From Pseudomonas sp. LP_7_YM (GTDB lineage: Bacteria > Pseudomonadota > Gammaproteobacteria > Pseudomonadales > Pseudomonadaceae): a stretch of 64,000 bases of DNA. This document shows, one piece after another, positions 15,298 to 23,667 of this stretch. Under the pieces are notes generated by a model, which saw nothing but the letters and a program-made list of their open reading frames with translations, ran no database searches and was not told the DNA's origin. The translations under genes and the position numbers were made by a program. Numbering within the stretch: position 1 is the stretch's first letter; each line of letters begins with the position of its first letter. The stretch spans positions 1 to 64,000 of the forward strand of contig NZ_SOCT01000008.1 in the NCBI RefSeq assembly GCF_004364435.1. Direction: 5' to 3'.

Positions 15298-15774
15298 ATG
15301 ACCCTGAAGACCATCGAAGGTACCTTCATCGCCCCCCAAGGTCGCTATGCCCTGGTGGTTGGCCGCTTCAACAGCTTCGTCGTGGAAAGCCTGGTGAGCG
15401 GTGCCGTTGATGCCCTGGTTCGCCACGGCGTGAGCGAAAGCGACATCACCATCATCCGCGCACCGGGCGCGTTCGAAATCCCGCTGGTCGTACAGAAGGT
15501 CGCTCAACGCAGCGAGTTCGCCGCGATCATAGCCTTGGGCGCAGTCATTCGTGGCGGCACTCCGCACTTCGAATACGTCGCCGGCGAGTGCACCAAGGGC
15601 CTGTCTCAGGTCTCCATGGAGTTCGGTGTTCCAGTCGCCTTTGGTGTGCTGACGGTTGACTCCATCGAACAAGCCATCGAACGTTCCGGCACCAAGGCCG
15701 GTAACAAAGGCGCGGAAGCTGCCCTGTCCGCCATCGAGATGGTCAGCCTGTTGGCACAGTTGGAGGCCAAGTGA
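15298..15774 (+). CDS. ribH: 6,7-dimethyl-8-ribityllumazine synthase
   Basis: The protein has 158 residues from the ATG at 15298 (MTLKTIEGTFIAPQG), the length usual for the Pseudomonas enzyme. An upstream in-frame ATG at 15283 adds five residues and has a weak ribosome site of its own. Family features are VVGRFNSFVVESLVSGAVDAL, the phosphate-binding and catalytic region GAVIRGGTPHFEYVAGE (His near residue 89), and the C-terminal GNKGAEAALSAIEM. It condenses the RibD-pathway product with dihydroxybutanone phosphate. The stop overlaps the nusB start by 4 bp. Confidence 0.97.
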   Translation: MTLKTIEGTFIAPQGRYALVVGRFNSFVVESLVSGAVDALVRHGVSESDITIIRAPGAFEIPLVVQKVAQRSEFAAIIALGAVIRGGTPHFEYVAGECTKGLSQVSMEFGVPVAFGVLTVDSIEQAIERSGTKAGNKGAEAALSAIEMVSLLAQLEAK

Positions 15775-16271
15775 TTAACGACGAAAGCGATCAGTTCAAC
15801 CCGCGCGACCCCCGCCCGGCGGACGCTGGCAAGCCATCGAAAAGTGAAAAGCGCCGCGCTGCCCGCACGCTTGCCATGCAGGCGCTTTACCAATGGCACA
15901 TGGCCAAGCAGTCGTTGAACGAGATCGAAGCGCAGTTTCGCGTCGACAACGACTTCAGTGATGTCGATGCCGCTTACTTCCATGAAATCCTGCACGGGGT
16001 CCCGGCCAAAAAGGTTGAGATCGACACGGCGCTGACGCCTTGCCTGGACATCGCCATCGACGACCTGGACCCGGTTGAACTGGCCGTTTTGCGCCTGTCG
16101 GCCTGGGAGCTGCTCGATCGCATCGACGTGCCGTACCGCGTGGTCATCAACGAAGGGATCGAACTGGCGAAAGTCTACGGTTCCACCGACGGTCACAAGT
16201 TCGTCAACGGGGTGCTCGACAAGCTGGCTCCGCGTCTGCGCGAAGTCGAAGTCAAGGCTCACAAGCGCTAA
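15771..16271 (+). CDS. nusB: Transcription antitermination factor NusB
   Basis: The protein has 166 residues from a GTG start overlapping ribH (GTGA), with GGAGG just upstream. The helical NusB fold is recognisable: RRAARTLAMQALYQWHMAKQS, then VELAVLRLSAWELLDRIDVPYRVVINEGIELAKVYGSTDGHKFVNGVLDKLA. It binds boxA RNA with NusE (S10) in rRNA antitermination. The ribH-nusB-thiL linkage is common in gammaproteobacteria. Confidence 0.98.
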   Translation: MINDESDQFNPRDPRPADAGKPSKSEKRRAARTLAMQALYQWHMAKQSLNEIEAQFRVDNDFSDVDAAYFHEILHGVPAKKVEIDTALTPCLDIAIDDLDPVELAVLRLSAWELLDRIDVPYRVVINEGIELAKVYGSTDGHKFVNGVLDKLAPRLREVEVKAHKR

Positions 16272-16307
16272 GGCGTCTGGGCCTCCAGATTCTCTAGCGT
16301 TTACGCC

Positions 16308-17273
16308 ATGGGCGAGTTCGAGCTGATCCGCAATTACTTTGCCGCTGCGCCATGTGCGCAGCCTGGCGAAGGTGTCGCGCTGGGGATTGGCGACGACTGC
16401 GCCCTGTTATCAGTGAGCCCCGGCGAACAGCTGGCGATCTCCACTGACACGCTGGTCGCCGGGGTGCATTTTCCCGACGTCAGCGATCCTTTCCTGCTGG
16501 GTCAGCGTGCCCTTGGCGTCTCCGCCAGCGATCTGGCCGCCATGGGCGCCAGCCCCCTCGCCTTTACCCTTGCCCTGACCTTGCCGGAAGTGTCCGCCGA
16601 CTGGCTGCAGGCGTTCGCCCGCGGTTTGAACCAGATGGCCCAAGCCTGCTCCATGCGCCTGATTGGCGGCGACACTACGCGCGGCCCCTTGAGCCTCACC
16701 TTGACCGTATTCGGCTCGGTGCCTGCGGGGCAGGCGCTGACCCGCAGTGGCGCACAACCGGGGGATTTGCTGTGCGTGGGCGGACCGCTGGGCGACGGCG
16801 CCGCAGCGTTGCCGTTGGTGTTGAACCAGCGCAGCACCGAGACGTCTACCACTCAGGCCTTGCTCTCGCGTTACTGGTCACCGCAGCCGCAGTTTGACTT
16901 GGGACTGGCATTGCGTGGCAAGGCGACATCGGCGCTGGATATCTCCGACGGATTGCTCGCAGATTGCGGACATATCGCATTGGCGTCCGGCGTACGCTTG
17001 CTCGTGGAGCGTGAAAAAGTGCCGATGTCTGACGCGTTGCTGGCATTTTTCAACGCAGATGAGGCGCTCAATGCCGCAGTTAGCGGCGGCGACGACTACA
17101 GGCTGGCGTTCACGCTACCGTCATCATTGCTGGCTGACCTGACTGCCACTGGATGGCCGATTTTCGTGATCGGTCGGGTGGTCGAGGGGCAGGGCGTGGG
17201 GCTGATCGACAATCAAGGGCAGGACGTCACTCCGTTGACTCGGGGTTATCAACATTTTCGGGAGACACGGTGA
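16308..17273 (+). CDS. thiL: Thiamine-monophosphate kinase
   Basis: The protein has 321 residues. The PurM/AIR-synthase-like fold shows GIGDDCALLSV (metal- and nucleotide-binding), ISTDTLVAGVHF, ASDLAAMGASPLAFTLALTLP, RLIGGDTTRGPLSLTLTVFGSVP and the C-terminal ALDISDGLLADCGHIA plus SGGDDYRLAFTLP. It phosphorylates thiamine monophosphate to thiamine diphosphate. The stop overlaps the pgpA start by 4 bp. Confidence 0.98.
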   Translation: MGEFELIRNYFAAAPCAQPGEGVALGIGDDCALLSVSPGEQLAISTDTLVAGVHFPDVSDPFLLGQRALGVSASDLAAMGASPLAFTLALTLPEVSADWLQAFARGLNQMAQACSMRLIGGDTTRGPLSLTLTVFGSVPAGQALTRSGAQPGDLLCVGGPLGDGAAALPLVLNQRSTETSTTQALLSRYWSPQPQFDLGLALRGKATSALDISDGLLADCGHIALASGVRLLVEREKVPMSDALLAFFNADEALNAAVSGGDDYRLAFTLPSSLLADLTATGWPIFVIGRVVEGQGVGLIDNQGQDVTPLTRGYQHFRETR

Positions 17274-17779
17274 CAGATCATCCTAATCAGGTCCCGGCGG
17301 AGAACGTTCCGCCCTCAGTGTGGACCAACCCCTGGCATTTCCTGGCCTTCGGTTTTGGCTCCGGTACATTGCCCAAGGCCCCGGGAACCTGGGGGTCCAT
17401 GGTCGCTGTGCCGTTCATTCCGTTATGGCAGATGCTGCCGGACTGGGGCTATTGGCTGATGCTGGGCATCACCATGCTGTTCGGCTTCTGGCTGTGCGGC
17501 AAGGTGGCTGACGACCTGCGCGTGCACGACCATGAAGGCATCGTCTGGGATGAGATGGTCGGTATGTGGATTACGTTGTGGCTGGTGCCTGAAGGTTGGG
17601 TCTGGCTACTGGTGGGTTTTCTGATGTTCCGCTTCTTCGACATCCTCAAGCCGTGGCCCATCCACTGGATCGACAAACACGTTCATGGCGGTGTCGGCAT
17701 CATGCTCGACGACGTCCTGGCCGGTGTCTTTGCGTGGCTGGCGATGCAGGGGCTGGTCTGGCTATGGGCCGTTATATAG
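17270..17779 (+). CDS. pgpA: Phosphatidylglycerophosphatase A
   Basis: The protein has 169 residues from the GTG at 17270, which overlaps the thiL stop (GTGA). A longer frame starting inside thiL is not used. PgpA marks are the FGSGTLPKAPGTWGSM entry motif, VHDHEGIVWDEMVGMW with its acidic residues, and FMLFRFFDILKPWPI followed by a terminal helix with GVGIMLDDVLAGVFA. It is an inner-membrane lipid phosphatase giving phosphatidylglycerol. Confidence 0.96.
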   Translation: MTDHPNQVPAENVPPSVWTNPWHFLAFGFGSGTLPKAPGTWGSMVAVPFIPLWQMLPDWGYWLMLGITMLFGFWLCGKVADDLRVHDHEGIVWDEMVGMWITLWLVPEGWVWLLVGFLMFRFFDILKPWPIHWIDKHVHGGVGIMLDDVLAGVFAWLAMQGLVWLWAVI

Positions 17780-17923
17780 GCAGCCACGCATAGGCGGTGC
17801 GGGGGGCAATGATCAAACTTCCTGATCTGAACGGCCGACAATTCAGCCTAAGCGTGCGCCGGAGCCTGCTGTTACAATGCCCGCTTGCGAGTTTCCAGCC
17901 CCCATACTGATCAGGAGCACACG

Positions 17924-18541
17924 GTGCCCGTCGTATTTGTCGCGGCTTCCAAGCTGCCTACCCCTTTTGCCACGTTCACCATGAGTGGCTTCCTCGAGCA
18001 GGAAACCGGTCGTGAACACGTGGTCCTCAGTCTTGGCGACGTCTCGGACGGCGCCCCGGTTCTCGGTCGTGTGCATTCGGAATGCCTGACCGGCGATGCG
18101 CTGTTCAGCCAGCGCTGCGATTGTGGTTCTCAACTCGAAGCGGCCATGCGTGCCATTGCGTCCGAAGGCCGGGGCGTCCTGTTGTACCTGCGCCAGGAAG
18201 GGCGTGGCATTGGCTTGATGAACAAAATTCGTGCCTATGAATTGCAGGACGGCGGTGCCGACACCGTCGAGGCCAACGAGCGTCTGGGTTTTGCCGCTGA
18301 CCAGCGCGATTACGCCATCTGCCTGCCGATGCTGGAGCACTTGGGCGTGAAGTCGCTGCGTCTGATGACCAATAACCCGCGTAAGGTTAAGGCCTTGACC
18401 GACATGGGCATCGCTGTTGCCGAACGCGTGCCGCTGCATACCGGCCAGAACCCTCACAACAAACTGTACCTGGCTACCAAGGCCGGCAAGCTCGGCCACA
18501 TGATGGGCAACGAACACCAGAGTGAGGTCGACCCGGCGTGA
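17924..18541 (+). CDS. ribA: GTP cyclohydrolase II
   Basis: The protein has 205 residues from the GTG at 17924 (reads as MPVVFVAASKLPTPFATF), with CAGGAG upstream. An ATG at 17885 would add 13 residues but has no good ribosome site. The zinc ligands are in SECLTGDALFSQRCDCGSQL, and the catalytic region is YLRQEGRGIGLMNKIRAYELQD. It performs the first step of riboflavin synthesis and complements the inactive RibA-like tail of the protein encoded at 14060. A TACAAT at 17873-17878 could be the promoter -10 box. Confidence 0.97.
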   Translation: MPVVFVAASKLPTPFATFTMSGFLEQETGREHVVLSLGDVSDGAPVLGRVHSECLTGDALFSQRCDCGSQLEAAMRAIASEGRGVLLYLRQEGRGIGLMNKIRAYELQDGGADTVEANERLGFAADQRDYAICLPMLEHLGVKSLRLMTNNPRKVKALTDMGIAVAERVPLHTGQNPHNKLYLATKAGKLGHMMGNEHQSEVDPA

Positions 18542-18616
18542 CACGCGAGAACGCGAGACGACGTCTGGCGCTGCCGAACGTCGCTCGTTCGTCTTTCTCC
18601 TCCTTCGGCAGTTGAC

Positions 18617-19405
18617 GTGGTGCGGCGCCTGATCGCCGTGCTGCTGGCATTAGCGGCCTGCCATATCAATGCAGCCGAGCGCGTCGTTAGCTTGGCACCG
18701 TCGCTGACCGAGGTCGTCATTGAACTCGGCGCTGCCAGTCTGCTGGTCGGCGTGCTGGATGGCGGAGATCGTCCGGTGTCTGTCTCAAGCCTGCCCTCGG
18801 TGGGTCGCTACGGGCAGCTGGAAATGGAGCGGTTGCTCAGTCTGCGCCCTGATCTTTTGTTGCTATGGCCAGGCAGTGTGAGTGCCGCTCAGCGCGATCA
18901 GTTGCAGCGTTTGAACATCCCCACCTACACCGCCGAACCCCACACACTGGAACAGTTGGCCGATCAGATCGAACAGATAGGCGAGCGACTTGGGCGTGCC
19001 GAACGCGGACGGCAGGTGGCAGGGACGTTTCGTCAGAGGCTATCCGAACTGAGACAACGCTACCATCGGGATAAGCCTGTGAGCGTGTTCTATCAGGTAT
19101 GGGATCAGCCGCTGTACACCGTCGGCGGCGCGCAGATCATCAGCGATGCGCTGGGCGTCTGCGGTGCACGAAACGTATTTGCCGAGGTAAACCAGCCTGC
19201 CCCCCAAGTCAGCCTTGAGGCTGTTTTGCAGCGAAATCCCGAGGCCGTGGTCGCAGGGTCGACTTCTCAGCTGAATATCTGGAAGTCCTGGCCGTCGCTC
19301 AGCGCCCGATTGCTGGTGGTGCCGGACAAAGGCATCGAGCGGCCGAGTGGGCAGATGCTGGAGGCGGTGGCGAAGTTATGTGCAGTGATATCGCCAGATC
19401 GCTGA
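18617..19405 (+). CDS. btuF: Cobalamin-type ABC transporter periplasmic binding protein (BtuF-like)
   Basis: The protein has 262 residues. A Sec signal peptide ends near residue 20 (CHINAAE). The fold is a class III metal-chelate/vitamin B12 binding protein: RVVSLAPSLTEVVIELGAASLLVGV, VGRYGQLEMERLLSLRPDLLLLWP, then VFYQVWDQPLYTVGGAQIISDALGVCGARNVFAE, and a C-terminal lobe ending at residue 262. It is convergent with the BtuB-like receptor encoded next to it, so cobalamin or cobinamide is the likely ligand. There is no permease or ATPase gene beside it. The start is GTG at 18617 or 18620. Confidence 0.85.
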   Translation: MVRRLIAVLLALAACHINAAERVVSLAPSLTEVVIELGAASLLVGVLDGGDRPVSVSSLPSVGRYGQLEMERLLSLRPDLLLLWPGSVSAAQRDQLQRLNIPTYTAEPHTLEQLADQIEQIGERLGRAERGRQVAGTFRQRLSELRQRYHRDKPVSVFYQVWDQPLYTVGGAQIISDALGVCGARNVFAEVNQPAPQVSLEAVLQRNPEAVVAGSTSQLNIWKSWPSLSARLLVVPDKGIERPSGQMLEAVAKLCAVISPDR

Positions 19406-19525
19406 ATGGCTCACGTGGCAGCGATCCATCGCGAAAGCCCGGCAAAGCCGAACCTACCTTTCACCCGATACACTGCATCGCGAATGAATTGGCCCCCATT
19501 GATGGCCGTGCATCCTCTGAGCGGC

Positions 19526-21409
19526 CTACAGGTCAGGCGTCCAGGTCATGCCGAACATCCAGGTCCGGCCTTCTTCGCGATACCCATAACTATTGCCATC
19601 GAAGCTGTACAGCGTACGGCTGTAGCGCTTGTCCAGGGCGTTATCCAGCTTGAACTCCAGCCTCACTTCATCGTTGGCCTTCCAACTGCTGCGCAAACCA
19701 AACAGCGCATAGCCGCCGATGTTCTGGGTGTTGGCCTCATCGTTATAGCTATTGCTCACCGCCTGCCAGCTGGCGCCAACGCCAAGGCGATCAAACTGAC
19801 GATCGACGTCCAGATTCAAGGTCCGACGTGCGCGCCGGTTTAGCGTGTGACCGGTGTCGCGGTCACGAGGATTGATGATCGAGGCACCTAGTTTGCCGGT
19901 CCAGCCGAACAACTGTTGCTCAAGCGATGCCTCTAACCCGTTGATCCGCGCCGAGCCTATGTTTTCCGGGCGGAAGTTACCGTCCAGGGCGATAGCGTCT
20001 TGCAGATCGGTACGGTATAGCGATGCCTCGAGTTTGCTGGTCTCGCTCAAGTGACTGCGCCATTGCAGTTCGTAGCTTTTAGAGTGCTCAGGCTTGAGGG
20101 TCGGGTTGCTGAAGCCCGGGTAATACAGGTCATTGAATGTGGGCGCGCGGAAGCCTTCGCTGTAGGAAAGCAGCACTGCATTGGTCTCGTTGATTGGCGC
20201 AGTCAGTGTGCCGCTCCAGGTGTTCTGGTTGCCGAACTGCTGGTTCTGGTCATGACGAAGGCCCAGTTCAGTGGAAAACCCGTCGCCCTTGAAACGATGC
20301 TGAAGGAACGCCGCGCGATTCCAACGGCTGTCTTCGTAAAAGGACGTGCTGCTGTTGACCCGATCCTGATACCCGTCGCCGCCGAGCATCAGGCTGTTGC
20401 GCTCATCCAGCGTAAGGTCGTTCTGCCAGTTGACCGAGTCGCGATAGGTGTTGAACACGGAGCGGTCATCGCTGAGCGTGTCGAAGGTCTTCTCACGATT
20501 TTCGCTGTGGCCCATTTCCAGACGGGTTTTCCAGCGCTCGTTGATCCGGGCATCGATGTAAGTGCCCACGCTGCTGAGTTCGAAATCGCTGTATGGCCGC
20601 TGCCCGACACTGTCGAAGGACGCCGGGTCGAACAGGCCGAATGGGTTGTCGAACTCGGTCGTGCCTGTGTTATCCAGCGCGTTGAAGCCGATTTCCACGT
20701 CATCGTTCAGCCAATGACTCAGGTTCAGGCTGTAGGACTTGTTGCGGTAGGCATCGTGATCGCCATCGCTGGCGAACGAGGGGCCAGTGCGGTCGATGCC
20801 TGCAGTTTCGTCAAGGCTGGTGCTGAGGTTGAAATGAGTTCTTTGATCGCCACCCGACAGCCCAAGGCTGTATTGCCCGATATTGCGATTGCCGAATCCG
20901 CTGTGCAGCCGCGCTTGCAGGCCTTGATCGGCGCCACGGCGGGTGAAAATCTGGATTACCCCGCCGATGGCATCAGCCCCGTAAATAACCGAGCGCGAGC
21001 CTCGCAACACTTCGACCCGCTCTATCTGCTCGATATTGAGGTATTGCAAGGCGCTGTCGGCGGACGTGGCATTGGCGATGCGCTGGCCGTCGACCAGCAC
21101 CAGGCTCTGGGCAGATTTGGTCCCTCGTATGTAAATCCCCGGCAGGCTGCCACGTCCGCCGCTTGGCGCCACCTGCACGCCGGGCACGCGATTGAGCAAG
21201 TCGGTGACGCTGGTCGGTTGCAGACGCTCTATATCAGCGCGGGTGAAGACGGTGTTGGCTGCCGTGCTGACGTCACGCTGTTCAACCTGGCGGTTGGCGC
21301 TGATGACGACATTGGGTAGCTTCAAGGCGTCCTCGCGATCAGGTAGATCGGCGAAGGCTTGGGCGGCGGGGAGCAGGGAAATGGCGAAAGCGATGCGGGG
21401 CAGCGTCAT
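19526..21409 (-). CDS. btuB: TonB-dependent vitamin B12 receptor (BtuB-like)
   Basis: The protein has 627 residues with a signal peptide to about residue 20. A TonB box-like VVISA lies near 34-38. The plug domain includes DLLNRVPGVQVAPSGGRGSLPGIYIRG, LVLVDGQRIA, IERVEVLRGSRSVIYGADAIGGVIQI. A 22-strand barrel follows, ending in RTWMFGMTWTPDL. Size and plug motifs fit BtuB rather than siderophore receptors. No cobalamin riboswitch is visible in the 130 bp upstream, which hold repeat sequences instead. Confidence 0.88.
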   Translation of the reverse strand: MTLPRIAFAISLLPAAQAFADLPDREDALKLPNVVISANRQVEQRDVSTAANTVFTRADIERLQPTSVTDLLNRVPGVQVAPSGGRGSLPGIYIRGTKSAQSLVLVDGQRIANATSADSALQYLNIEQIERVEVLRGSRSVIYGADAIGGVIQIFTRRGADQGLQARLHSGFGNRNIGQYSLGLSGGDQRTHFNLSTSLDETAGIDRTGPSFASDGDHDAYRNKSYSLNLSHWLNDDVEIGFNALDNTGTTEFDNPFGLFDPASFDSVGQRPYSDFELSSVGTYIDARINERWKTRLEMGHSENREKTFDTLSDDRSVFNTYRDSVNWQNDLTLDERNSLMLGGDGYQDRVNSSTSFYEDSRWNRAAFLQHRFKGDGFSTELGLRHDQNQQFGNQNTWSGTLTAPINETNAVLLSYSEGFRAPTFNDLYYPGFSNPTLKPEHSKSYELQWRSHLSETSKLEASLYRTDLQDAIALDGNFRPENIGSARINGLEASLEQQLFGWTGKLGASIINPRDRDTGHTLNRRARRTLNLDVDRQFDRLGVGASWQAVSNSYNDEANTQNIGGYALFGLRSSWKANDEVRLEFKLDNALDKRYSRTLYSFDGNSYGYREEGRTWMFGMTWTPDL

Positions 21410-21426
21410 ATATTCATGTCGTTGAT

Positions 21427-21530
21427 GATCATTCCGGCGCTCCGCGTGGTAACGCAGTTAGGCACGCTCCGCGGCAATGGCGCGGAGCGACTCGGCTGCA
21501 TTCCCACGCAGAGCGTCGGAACGATCACTG
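21427..21530. repeat. Intergenic repeat of the Pseudomonas CCCACGCAGAGCGTGGG type
   Basis: Two related palindromic elements face each other: GATCATTCCGGCGCTCCGCG with CGTGGTAACGCAGT (21427-21460), and GCATTCCCACGCAGAGCG followed by TCGGAACGATC (21498-21525). Between them lie CGCTCCGCGGC and GCGCGGAGCG. Copies of this family occur widely between genes in Pseudomonas genomes. The element lies between dxs and btuB, both on the minus strand. Confidence 0.65.
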
Positions 21531-21539
21531 TCAGTAGCG

Positions 21540-23429
21540 TCAGATTTTCGCCAGACGCGCACGGATCGACGCTTCGATCCCATCCGCATCAAGCCCGCAC
21601 TGCGCAAGCATTTGCGCCGGTTTGGCGTGTTCGACGTAGAGATCCGGCAATCCCAAGTGCAGCACTGACTTGAGAATGTTTTCCCGCGCCAGAAACTCAC
21701 TGACCGCTGCACCGGCACCGCCCATGATGGCGTTTTCCTCGATCGTTACCAGCAGATCGTGGCTGGCGGCGACTTCACGTACCAAGGCCTCGTCCAGCGG
21801 CTTGACGAAACGCATGTCGACCACTGTAGCGTTGATCTTCTCAGCGACTTTCAAGGCGTCAGCCAGTTGTACGCCAAACACCAGCATCGCCACGTTAGTG
21901 CCTTGGCGACGGACGATGCCTTTGCCGATTTCCAGCGGTTCCAGGTCGTTGTCGATCACGGCATTCGGTCCAGTGCCGCGCGGATAGCGCACGGCCGCCG
22001 GGCCATTGAAGTGATGGCCGGTGCTCAGCATTTTGCGCAGTTCGTTTTCGTCGCTCGGGGTCATCACCAGCATATTGGGGATGCAGCGCAAGAAGGACAG
22101 ATCGAAGCTGCCGGCGTGTGTCGGCCCGTCTTCGCCGACCAGACCTGCGCGGTCGATGGCGAAAAGCACGTCCAGATTCTGCACCGCAACGTCGTGAATC
22201 AGCTGATCGTAACCGCGCTGCAGGAAGGTCGAATAGATCGCTACAACAGGCTTGGCGCCTTCGCAGGCCATGCCTGCAGCCAGGGTCACCGCATGCTGCT
22301 CGGCAATCGCTACGTCAAAGTAACGCTCAGGGAAGCGTTCGCTGAATGCTACCAGGTCCGAGCCTTCTTTCATCGCCGGGGTGATACCGACCAGACGCTC
22401 ATCAGCCTCGGCCATGTCGCACAGCCATTGGCCGAACACACCGGAGTATTTCGGGCCGCTGGCCTTTTTCGGCGCAGCAGGCGCGTCCAGTGGGTCGAGC
22501 TTGGTGATCGCGTGATAGCCGATCGGATCGACCTCGGCCGGGGCGAAACCTTTCCCCTTTTTGGTGACGACATGCAAGAACTGCGGGCCTTTGAGGTCGC
22601 GCATGTTACGCAGCGTGGCGACCAGCGTTGGCAGGTCGTGGCCATCGATAGGACCGATATAGTTCCAGCCCAGCTCTTCGAACAACGTGCCCGGCACCAA
22701 CATGCCTTTGGCATATTCCTCGGTGCGGCGGGCGATTTCCCAAGCCCCGGGCAGACGCGACAGCACTTTCTTGCTGCCTTCGCGCATGCTGGTATAAGTG
22801 CGGCTGGAGAGAATCTTCGCCAGATAGTTCGACAGGCCGCCGACGTTGCGCGAGATCGACATGTCGTTGTCGTTGAGGATCACCAGCATGTCGGCGTTGA
22901 CTTCAGGGGCGTGGTTCAACGCCTCGAAAGCCATGCCCGCAGTCAACGCACCGTCGCCGATGACGGCGATGGATTTACGCTGGCTGCCTTGCAGGCGGGC
23001 GGCAATGGCCATGCCCAGCGCAGCACTGATAGAGGTGCTGGAGTGACCGACGCCGAAGGTGTCGTACTCACTCTCGCTGCGCCGCGGGAAGGCCGCCACT
23101 CCGCCTTTCTGGCGCAGCGTCGACATCTGTTCACGGCGACCGGTGAGGATCTTGTGCGGGTACGCCTGATGACCGACGTCCCAGACCAGCCGGTCGTCGG
23201 GAGTATCGAAGACGTAGTGCAGGGCCACGGTCAGCTCGATCACGCCAAGCCCGGCACCGAAGTGTCCTCCGGTCTGGCCAACGGTGTAGAGCAGCTCCAG
23301 GCGCAGTTCGTCAGCCAGAGCTTCGAGCTCGGCGTCACCTAACCGACGCAGGCCGTCCGGCGTCACTGCCTTGTCAAGCAGTGGCGTGGACGGGCGCTCG
23401 CGGGGAATCTCTTTGAACGTCGTGGGCAT
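21540..23429 (-). CDS. dxs: 1-deoxy-D-xylulose-5-phosphate synthase
   Basis: The protein has 629 residues. The thiamine-diphosphate domain has GHFGAGLGVIELTVALHYVFD, VGHQAYPHKILTGR and the metal-binding GDGALTAGMAFEALNHA...LNDND. The transketolase pyrimidine domain shows YFDVAIAEQHAVTLAAGMA and RAGLVGEDGPTHAGSFD, and the C-terminal domain ends VEHAKPAQMLAQCGLDADGI. It catalyses the first step of the MEP isoprenoid pathway. It lies downstream of ispA and xseB, as in other Pseudomonas. Confidence 0.98.
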   Translation of the reverse strand: MPTTFKEIPRERPSTPLLDKAVTPDGLRRLGDAELEALADELRLELLYTVGQTGGHFGAGLGVIELTVALHYVFDTPDDRLVWDVGHQAYPHKILTGRREQMSTLRQKGGVAAFPRRSESEYDTFGVGHSSTSISAALGMAIAARLQGSQRKSIAVIGDGALTAGMAFEALNHAPEVNADMLVILNDNDMSISRNVGGLSNYLAKILSSRTYTSMREGSKKVLSRLPGAWEIARRTEEYAKGMLVPGTLFEELGWNYIGPIDGHDLPTLVATLRNMRDLKGPQFLHVVTKKGKGFAPAEVDPIGYHAITKLDPLDAPAAPKKASGPKYSGVFGQWLCDMAEADERLVGITPAMKEGSDLVAFSERFPERYFDVAIAEQHAVTLAAGMACEGAKPVVAIYSTFLQRGYDQLIHDVAVQNLDVLFAIDRAGLVGEDGPTHAGSFDLSFLRCIPNMLVMTPSDENELRKMLSTGHHFNGPAAVRYPRGTGPNAVIDNDLEPLEIGKGIVRRQGTNVAMLVFGVQLADALKVAEKINATVVDMRFVKPLDEALVREVAASHDLLVTIEENAIMGGAGAAVSEFLARENILKSVLHLGLPDLYVEHAKPAQMLAQCGLDADGIEASIRARLAKI

Positions 23430-23548
23430 CAGGCGAATCGTTATAGTGAAAGAGGCGGCAGTTTACCTGATGCATCGCAAGCTGCCCATGAACCGAAGTC
23501 GATGACGGTTCAAATGCAGGCAGCGGGCGCGGATACAACAGCGTGTCT

Positions 23549-23578
23549 CTTTGTAGGAGCGCGCCTGCCCGCGATAAG
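23549..23578. repeat. Single REP element
   Basis: TTTGTAGGAGCGCGCCTGCC followed by CGCGATAAG is the usual Pseudomonas REP sequence. It lies in the 238-bp gap between dxs and ispA. No gene is visible in the rest of that gap. Confidence 0.6.
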
Positions 23579-23667
23579 TCCATCAGATTACGAAAATCGC
23601 AGGATACTCCAGTAGTTTCATCGGGTGCGGTCGGACCCGGTACCTGTAATAAACAGGGCAGGACGCG

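Noticed and set aside
20051..21319. 422-aa frame on the plus strand opposite btuB
   Set aside because: Antisense to the TonB-dependent receptor, whose motifs are complete; no independent support.
21759..23342. 527-aa frame on the plus strand opposite dxs
   Set aside because: Mirror of dxs with no domain features; dxs is certain.
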